64,000 bases of DNA from Tridacna crocea. Taxonomy: Eukaryota; Mollusca; Bivalvia; Cardiida; Cardiidae. The notes beneath the pieces are model-generated. The model was not told where the DNA came from. It saw only the letters and a list, made by a program, of their open reading frames with translations, and searched no databases. Location: the NCBI GenBank assembly GCA_943736015.1, contig OX031061.1:15137290-15201289 (forward strand), read 5' to 3'. The first letter of the stretch is position 1, and each line of letters begins with the position of its first letter. Positions 57,414-64,000 of this stretch are shown here, piece after piece. The position numbers were made by a program, and so were the translations under genes.

Positions 57414-57848
57414 ACAGGGTGTCCAGAAAGTATGTTAACACTTTACTCCATAGATACTCATTTTGACGTATCAACAACAGACAGTTTTTGAAAAAATTGT
57501 GGGAAAAGGAGAAATTGCTCGTAACAAGCACTTTCTCCTTTTCCCACAATGTTTTCCACTCAATTGGAAATTTGTATCCTCATTTGTCCATATTTTTGAC
57601 ACCATGTCTTTATTTGCTGATGAAAAGGAAGAGCCTCAAATTGGCATATTAGGTAAAGGGTTAACACTTTCAGTCGTTTATGAAAAAGCTCTGAATTTCA
57701 GATGCAGAGATAACAATATACATTCATGCAGATATTGCATGTTAATTTTTTTTGTGATATTTTCATTCAAATTTCATTACATCACTCACTTTTATACAGA
57801 TTTTGTATCAGAAGTACCTTTTTTTCATTGACGACATGTTTTGCTATG
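57414..57848 (-). mobile_element. Mariner remnant, 3' part
   Basis: It begins with a mariner-type end (ACAGGGTGTCCAGAAAGTA) and is homologous along its length to 27062-27330. It is interrupted by a hairpin MITE at 57435-57664 and then by the 5.7-kb transposon at 57849. The other half resumes at 63525. Confidence 0.6.
57435..57664 (+). mobile_element. Hairpin MITE, subfamily B1, inserted in mariner sequence
   Basis: TTAACACTTTACTCCATAGATACTC to TTAGGTAAAGGGTTAA. Both flanks are mariner sequence that is continuous in the copy at 27062-27330. Confidence 0.9.
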
Positions 57849-57879
57849 TATCGAGGGTTTAGAGCAAAAACCTCGTATC
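57849..57879 (+). repeat. Left terminal inverted repeat of the 5.7-kb transposon
   Basis: It starts TATCGAGGGTTTAGAGC and ends CCTCGTATC. It differs from the right repeat at one base (T versus G at position 10). GCAAAAAC-type motifs follow inward to about 58350. Confidence 0.75.
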
Positions 57880-58469
57880 TTCATTTTCAGAAAGTTTTCA
57901 GGAGAAGCAAAAAACTGTATAACTCCTCACAAATCTTTATTTAGATGATAAAATTTTGCACATATATAGAAAATCAAGCCCAGAATACCCCACTAATTCA
58001 TCACTCTTTGATTTTTGTAATATAATGGGGGAAAAAGAGGAAAAAATGTTTTTGCAGGTGTGTCTTGAGCAAAATACAAGACATAGCTTTGTGCAAAAAC
58101 ATAGTATGTTGAGAAATGAGGTTTTTGCTCTTATGCTATTAAAAAACAAAGCAAGATTTGTTTGAGCAAAAACCATTTACAACTTGATACTAGTTTTTTG
58201 CTCAAAAGTAATCCAGTAATATCTGAATATTTCTTTCGGCAAAAACATGCTACAGTGTGATACGATATTTTTGCTCTGACACAAATCAAATTACATTGCA
58301 AAAATCTTAGTGCATAAAAAGTGCATTTAAAAATATGATCTTTTTGCAGTAACAAATTGATACATTATGTACATGTTTTCATGGGCAATATTGTCTCATT
58401 CACACTAAACTAAGGGTTTTGATGATATTTCTGTGGCTAAAAAAAGTTGAAATAAAGAAACCTATCATG

Positions 58470-58703
58470 AATTTCACTCTCTACAAAACAACAAATTTTA
58501 GACTGGTTCAAATTCAAAGCATTTGCTGACAACAAATTAGAACTTGGTAAGATAAAGGTAAGTGTATGTGAAAATGTTAAAAAAACATTGTTGGAAGAGT
58601 AGAAAAAGCTTATTAACAGCATTTCCTCCTTTTTCCCACATTGTTTTTAAGAGGCTATTTCATCAAAGATGTTAAAAATTGGGATTGTGGGGTAAAGAGC
58701 TAA
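58470..58703 (-). mobile_element. Hairpin MITE, decayed
   Basis: TCACTCTCTACAAAACAACAAA to GATTGTGGGGTAAAGAGCTAA, inside the 5.7-kb transposon just beyond its gene's stop. Confidence 0.7.
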
Positions 58704-58731
58704 AGCTGGTAAATGTCAATCAGATCAGTGT

Positions 58732-61700
58732 CTAATCCTCCTCAGTGTCAACATCACTTTCATCATTTGCATCAGGCTCCATAAGAGTATCTTTTTTTGA
58801 TTGACTTGAGGGTAGTGTTTTATAGTAATCATGAAACTCCCTTGGAACTGTTCCATTTCTGCACAGGTTGACTAAATCTTTCTTTTTTGTATTTGATATT
58901 GGAATTATTTAAATGTATTTTGTAGGAAAAGAGATTTCCTCTGAAGTATTCTGTAGGTGTGTAAGCAGTATTCTCTCAAAGTCTTTATCTTTCATATCAT
59001 ATTTAAAATAACAGGCCCCTGGATCAGTTGAAGTAAAGCGCATCCATTTCATCAGGGTCCAGTTGACTTTTACTCCACTGTCTGTTGTACCAACTCTCAA
59101 ATTTTTTGACCTTACTTTGTGAAAGTCAATAAAGTCTGAATATCGCAACGAAACAACTCGATACGGTTTGTTCCTTCGTGCCATAGTTATGACTGTATCC
59201 CACTGACTTGGTACATTTATCTGGGTTTTTTTCTTGGCAAATTCGATGGCAGAATGCATGCTGTCGCACTCCATGTGAGTGTGACCAGATTCAAGAAATT
59301 TATGATCGATAATTTGGATGTGATCTATTTCATTAACTGCTAGCATAAGACTTGTTGCCATGATCTGGTTTCTGTTTTGGCCTGTACAAGCATCAGAATA
59401 TAAGATGACATGTTCAATTGTAGAGGGAAGACTCTTCAGATAGAGATGTATGCAAGTAGCTATTTCACTAGAACCTCTTTTACCATTGACTTCTGACCAT
59501 ACGTAACATGACCCCTCACCACTGCCCAAACTGTATACGGAGAGGTTATAGCAGCACAGCTTTCGCATGTAATACATCACGCTTACTAAACTGCAAGGAG
59601 TATACAAGACAGACCTGTTCAGCAGTGTAATATTTTGAACAAAGATTGCACTGATCTTTCTTTGGAACATGGAAGGACAAGTTAAAATCTTCATTGAATA
59701 TGTGCCTGTACATGGACAATTTTACAAACGGTTTTTGTTCTTCTTCACATTTCTCTCTGTACAAGTCATACATTTTTGGAAGAGTAAGAATTGGCTCCAG
59801 ATATTGACGGTTGGAATCCTTGCGTGTATAGTGACTTTCAACAGTTGGGAATGACCTAATATGATTCTTCACCCTGTCAATCATTTCACTACTTATCTTA
59901 TTGGCTGATGGAAATTTTCCTCGGTTTTCGCTACCTTCAAAATGTCCCATAACATTGTTTGCCAAAGCATGAAAAACATAAGCTTCTCCAACTGATAATG
60001 TTGCTAAAAAGAATCTTTTACACACATAAAGTACTTCCTTTCTAATTTCAAAACTGTATGTACGGCCTACTTTTTTCTTTTTTGGTACTTTCTGTTCATT
60101 CTCGTCAAGAAAAGTTTTGGTTTTCTTCTCTAAAACTCTTGCGCAAATGAAGTCTTTTTGTCTTTCGTATGATTCCATTGCCCAAAAAGAGTTGAATATT
60201 TTCTGCCTTTCTTCCTCAGTAAATTTTGTGTTGCATTTATATCTACACTTAGTGCAATTAGATTGCTTCATAACTTTTTCAGGAACTTTTTTACCAGTTG
60301 CTGATGTGTATTCCTGTCCACATAGCCTTAACTTTTTTCGAATATTTCGTTTCCAATGTTCAGGAGTTGCCTTTCTTTTACGTGACAGCCTCTTCTTTAC
60401 TGGTGTGATGAAATGTGCCTGTTTTCTAGGAGTAGCTGAATCTTGCAAAGACTGCAATGTCACTGGTGTTGCAATCAATTTGTCATCATCATCCGTGGAC
60501 TTACTCGTTCCAGGTTTTTCGGCATTTATTACATTACTTACATTTGAATCAGAAACTGGTACTGGTTCACACCCGTCATAATGTTCTAGAACCTGTGGTA
60601 CTGAAATGTAAGCCAGGCAAAGTTCTCCTAAATCTGGACTTAAAACTCGAGAAGGTTGAACTACTATTAGTGGCTGTTCTGGCTTACTTGTATAGATTTT
60701 TACTGTACGTTTCATGTGGTTTGCTAAAGCAAGTGGCAAAAAGTCTGCTACCCTAGTTGACCAATATCCCTCCTTCTGTAAGTTTTCAACTTCTTGTAGA
60801 TATCTGAGAGCTGTTGTTTGTTTATCCTCTAGAGAGTGTGTACTTGTTATGAATCCAATATACTCTTCTTTGTATTCCACTAGATGTTTGCATAGGGTAT
60901 GGCGTAATTCAAGACTTGTGCCCTTTATATTGCCCGAAAGCAGGGCAGCATCAAAAAAGCAGTTTCCGTGCCGAGGTACTGCACATCTCTGTAACTTGTT
61001 AGAATAAAGGACTTGATCCAAACGACCTTCATTCGCTTTAACAACAGCATGGTTTACAAGGGCCTGAATGGAACTAATTTCTTTAACTCTTTGGATATCT
61101 GCATTGGAGACGGAATCCTCAGAAATTATATCTTCCTGTATTCTTGTAGAATGTTTTTTCTTTTCCAGACGCTTTACCTTCCTTTGCTCAGAAAGAGGCT
61201 TTTTGGGCCGTTTTTTGTATTGTAATTCCTTGCCCGTTGTAATCGAATCATCAGAGTAACAATCTGAATCTGATGTATTTAGGTCTCTTAAAGTAGGAAT
61301 AAATGTTGTGTCATCATCACTATAATCAGAACCAAGCCCTTTCATTTTTTCCTTTTGTAAGTACACACTAAGAGGGATGTTTTCATCAGAACTTGAGGTA
61401 TACGTCTGGTTGCATTGAGCTTGAGTTTTTCTCCTTATGTTCCTGTGATGCCTGTGTTTGGTGCTTTCAATGTCAACTGTGTTTCCATTCGTATTCTCTG
61501 TCGTAATTGCAATCATTTTCTGAGCTATTTCATGAGGCTCTTGAATAGGTGCCTCTTTTTCTGAATTTTCTTTTTGAAAGTGATACTGTGCATTTCTTTC
61601 TCGTTCATTTTCGTTTGCCTTCTCTTCATTAGCCATATCACAATTTGCGAGCTTTGAATCCTGTTTAACTAAATCATATTCTTCTGATACAGTAACAAGT

Positions 61701-61864
61701 TCCTGAAGCTCATCATGTACAGTTTGTTCACCGTCATAATTCATGCTATTATTTTCACCAGCTGTATTGATGAAATTCGTGTTTTGAGAACTCTGTTTTT
61801 GCACATATTTCTTTTCTGTTTCAACAGCACTTTGTATCAGCTCATCATCTGAATCAGACCACAT
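58732..61864 (-). pseudogene. OTU-domain plus transposase-like protein, broken copy
   Basis: The first frame runs from ATG at 61864 (directly after an acceptor-like TTTTTTGCAG) to about 59620. It has an acidic, basic-patched N-terminus (about 1-260), then an OTU cysteine-protease-like domain with HGNCFFDA (Cys302) and LEHYDG (His428). After that come a Cys motif SNCTKCRYKC (about 537-546), VCKRFFLATLSVGE (about 615-628) and KKDQCNLCSKYY (about 737-748). A second frame continues from about 59620 with TPCSLVS, YSDACTGQNRNQ and LESGHTHMECDSMHSAIE to 58909. A third frame carries the C-terminus (PISNTKKKDLVNLCR ... SDVDTEED) to a TAG at 58732. From memory of the family, about 50-70 residues are missing where frames 1 and 2 meet, so this is a deletion plus frameshift; a second small indel separates frames 2 and 3. 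I recognise the large repetitive family that carries the GQNRN and SGHTHM motifs (I believe labelled DUF7869). That it is a transposase is inference, supported here by flanking inverted repeats. An upstream 5' exon may exist. Confidence 0.75.
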
Positions 61865-61998
61865 CTGCAAAAAATAAATGTCAAATCATAAAGAGTTTAA
61901 ATGTAAAAGTCTTACCGTATGCCTTTTTTTTCAATCAGACAAAAGCATAAGACACTGTTCAGAAATGTAAATTATGGAAAGACTTTTCTTTTATTAAC

Positions 61999-62228
61999 TT
62001 AACTCTGTACCACACAATCCCTACTTTTGACGACCCTGAACAAGAAGCCTTTAGAAAACATTGAGGGAAAAGGAGAAAATGCTGGTAAGCAGCATTTCTT
62101 CCATTTCCCAAAATGTTTTCTACCCTGCTGGAAACAAAATTTCAATTTTTGAGTTAGGTTTATTTTGTTGTCTGCAAGTCCTTACAATTTGGACCAGTCT
62201 AGAATTCTGTTGTTTGGTAATGAGTTAA
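61999..62228 (+). mobile_element. Hairpin MITE inside the 5.7-kb transposon
   Basis: TTAACTCTGTACCACACAATCC to GTTTGGTAATGAGTTAA. The palindrome is moderately decayed (GCTGGTAAGCAGC). It lies upstream of the acceptor at 61865. Confidence 0.85.
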
Positions 62229-62424
62229 ATATTATCAAAAGAAGAAATTCACTTATCTACATCATTTCAAACTGAAGAATTCCTATAGTAATTGGCCGCA
62301 AAAAGTCTATATCAAACACATTACTTTCCATGTTAAATGCATTATTTTGGAAATAATTTTTGAAGTATACTGCCTTTATTTCTTCCATATCAAGAGCTAG
62401 TATCACAGTAGAAGTAATTCACAG

Positions 62425-62497
62425 GGCCCTGGTAGCACAGTCGGTAGCGTACAGGACTTCAGAATAGTGGATCACTGGTGTGATCCCCGTCTTGGCT
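62425..62497 (+). repeat. tRNA-derived SINE head
   Basis: GGTAGCACAGTCGGTAGCG resembles an A-box/D arm and GTGTGATCCCCG a degenerate B-box. The acceptor stem pairs only partly, so it is not a functional tRNA. It lies inside the 5.7-kb transposon. Confidence 0.5.
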
Positions 62498-62561
62498 GAT
62501 TTCTTTCTGACGATTAATGATAGTCATTGCAACAGGATTGCTTCGATCAATAAATTGAATT

Positions 62562-62790
62562 TTAACCCTTTCCCAAACGGCAAATTTTGGACCAGACTAA
62601 ATTCAAAGTATTTTTCAGATGACAAATTAACAGTTGCTAAAAAAATGATTTATCTATATGATAGGGTAGAAAACATTGTGGGAAAAAGAGAAAATGGTGG
62701 TTACCAGCATTTTCTCCTTTTCCCACAATGTTTTCAAAAGGCTTCTATTCCTAACCCGTAAAAACCAGGGACTGTTTGGGAAAGGGTTAA
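62562..62790 (-). mobile_element. Hairpin MITE, subfamily C, inside the 5.7-kb transposon
   Basis: TTAACCCTTTCCCAAACGGC to CTGTTTGGGAAAGGGTTAA. TIRs are longer than usual and nearly perfect (CCCTTTCCCAAAC). The palindrome has few mismatches. Confidence 0.88.
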
Positions 62791-63494
62791 GGTACATGAA
62801 AATGAAAGACAATGCTTACCTTGCTAGTAAAATATTCCACCATGTAAAACCACTCTTAGGTAATGAGAAAATGATCAAAACTGATGAGAGAAGAGCTGTT
62901 TGGTATGAGACACACATCCTTTTATCACCCAATTAAGAGTAAAGTTACCAGTATTTTCCCAGCAAAAATGTAGTATTTGTTGATAAGCCATTACTGGCCT
63001 CATATTACCATATAAATTGTTATATCTGGTTAGAGCAAGACAACAGTAAATCCAAATACTTGGTTTTTGCATGAACAAGTCACATACTATATTTGACCAG
63101 GCATGTATTTATCTTCAGTTGATTGTTTCTTGCTTAATAAGATCACAGAAAAATCTGACTGATTGTGTGAGCAAAAACCCTGCAACAGAAAATATGATGT
63201 TTTTGCGTTGTTATGTGGGGCACATTTTCTCAAAATGGTTTCTGCAATAACCCCTTATTTTCTTTTGCATCATTTTTGCACATCTCTTTAAGCTCATCTT
63301 GAAGGTTTTACACAATGTATGGAGATATAAGGGGTTTTTGTACTTTATTTAACACCAGAAAAATGATACATAATCATGTCACAAATCAATATCTCTGTAA
63401 TTAATAGAGATAATGAGCTCATCTTTTGACACAAGGTGTGAACACAGAAAACAAACATTTTTATGGAAAAAAGTGATTTTTTCAAAATCTGTCC

Positions 63495-63525
63495 GATACG
63501 AGGTTTTTGCTCTAACCCCTCGATA
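63495..63525 (-). repeat. Right terminal inverted repeat of the 5.7-kb transposon
   Basis: On the minus strand it starts TATCGAGGGGTTAGAGC and ends CCTCGTATC, the inverted partner of 57849-57879. Further GCAAAAAC/GTTTTTGC motifs lie inward at about 63171, 63196 and 63275. The last base (63525) may belong to the target duplication. Confidence 0.75.
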
Positions 63526-63790
63526 TGACGTTTTCATTGTGATGGCCTTTTGTGGTCTTTCAATGCCGAACACACATCACGAAGTTGGGATTCTCTTTAG
63601 CTCACATTCCAATGTCAATTTCCTTATTTCACATTTATCTTTAACAGCATGTCTGTGATGTCTAGTTTTGCATTTATATATTTGATGTTAAATAATCCTG
63701 AAGGAACAAGTCCTACAGGTGTAAGTCGGGACTGTGTGCAGGCCACTATATTCCCCAATCTTTTACCTCTGGATATAATATATATTACCC
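63525..63790 (-). pseudogene. Mariner transposase remnant, C-terminal part
   Basis: On the minus strand 63700-63765 reads WPAHSPDLHL-stop-DLFLQDYL, close to the mariner catalytic block WPxxSPDLxPxDFFLW around the last catalytic Asp. Several stops follow. The sequence at 63526-63560 matches 27290-27320, just beyond the point where the 57414 copy is cut by the 5.7-kb transposon, so this is the far half of one mariner copy. It is long dead. Confidence 0.6.
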
Positions 63791-63820
63791 TATTGCCAAA
63801 TATATTAGTAGTATAAAAAC

Positions 63821-64000
63821 AGAGCTCCAGATAGAGGGAGTGATTTTGATTTCAAAATTGAAAATATTGATTATTCTTCACTAAACCCTATGTTGTGGGT
63901 ACTCATTAGAATCGTCTCATTGAGACGATTCTAATGAGTACCCACAACATACGGTTTCAAAAGGAAATAACTGATTTGAATACCATCACTCCCTTTTATC
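63821..64000 (+). mobile_element. GAGCTCC-ended palindromic MITE, cut by the window edge
   Basis: It begins AGAGCTCCAGATAGAGGG. The palindrome at about 63888-63952 carries GAATCGTCTC/GAGACGATTC where the copy at 54088 has GAATTGTC/GACAATTC, changed on both arms. The right end lies beyond 64000. Confidence 0.75.

Larger units (their letters stand above)
57849..63524 (-). mobile_element. 5.7-kb DNA transposon carrying the OTU/transposase-like gene
   Basis: The 31 bases at 57849-57879 match the reverse complement of 63495-63525 at 30 positions (each begins TATCGAGGG and contains AGAGCAAAAACCTCGTATC). Inside both ends are clustered GCAAAAAC/GTTTTTGC motifs: about a dozen at 57860-58350 and at least five at 63170-63515, often as GAGCAAAAACC. 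Subterminal repeats of this sort are a usual transposase-binding layout. Candidate target duplication is ATG (57846-57848 and 63525-63527) or TATG (57845-57848 and 63524-63527); the exact edges are uncertain by one or two bases. The only coding content is the minus-strand OTU/transposase-like gene. Later insertions inside it are MITEs at 58470, 61999 and 62562 and a SINE at 62425. The superfamily is not assigned. Confidence 0.7.

Noticed and set aside
2887-62790. Regularly repeated palindromes as a CRISPR array or terminators
   Set aside because: Spacing is irregular, copies are full TTAA-bounded elements in both orientations, and the DNA is clearly eukaryotic.

Overview
The window reads as nuclear DNA of an invertebrate animal, most likely a mollusc (bivalve or gastropod). 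The reasons are AT-rich sequence, intron-split genes with GT-AG junctions, very little coding DNA, and repeat types I associate from memory with molluscan genomes: the 'GTGGGCGCTCTAGAGG' tandem arrays at 320-1010, RNase H-bearing LINEs with CATT-repeat tails, tRNA-derived SINEs, and crowds of short inverted-repeat transposons. The organism call is inference. No bacterial operon, CRISPR array or rRNA gene was seen.

One ordinary host gene is well supported: a three-coding-exon C2H2 zinc-finger gene on the + strand (49035-51027, 53586-53798, 55675-57068). The exons join in phase 1 at both junctions and predict 1199 residues with six fingers. Its introns hold hairpin transposons, and its TAA stop codon lies inside the TTAA at which another one is inserted.

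From 57849 to 63524 lies what looks like a 5.7-kb DNA transposon. It has near-identical 31-bp terminal inverted repeats (30 of 31 match), arrays of GCAAAAAC-type subterminal repeats, and a minus-strand gene (58732-61864) joining an OTU cysteine-protease-like domain to a large transposase-like domain. The copy is broken by an internal deletion with frameshift and by a second frameshift near its C-terminus. It sits inside a mariner remnant whose two halves flank it, and a paralogous piece of that mariner at 27062-27330 lacks the insertion.

At 19927-24470 (minus strand) a truncated EN-RT LINE is fused to a truncated hAT (ZBED-like) transposase; both are decayed. Further LINE 3' ends lie at 17344-18250, 28609-28880 and 30831-31292.

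The dominant content is MITEs. About 45 copies of one ~230-bp family (here 'hairpin MITE', subfamilies A, B and C) fill roughly a sixth of the window. Each has TTAA at both ends, TIRs close to CYCTTTACCA, and a near-perfect central palindrome of about 45-65 bp. Different copies carry different arm sequences yet stay self-complementary. Strand in the list is my own convention: + means the CACAATCC-type end is on the left and the palindrome centre reads GGTAACC. At least seven other short-element families are present, several with exact target-site duplications: 9 bp (351-bp, 263-bp and CATCTTCG-ended elements), 11 bp (819-bp foldback), 5 bp (CAAGGGT-ended, three copies) and TTAA (AGGTGG- and GGTAAGAC-ended). 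These families nest in one another, which gives a relative order of insertion.
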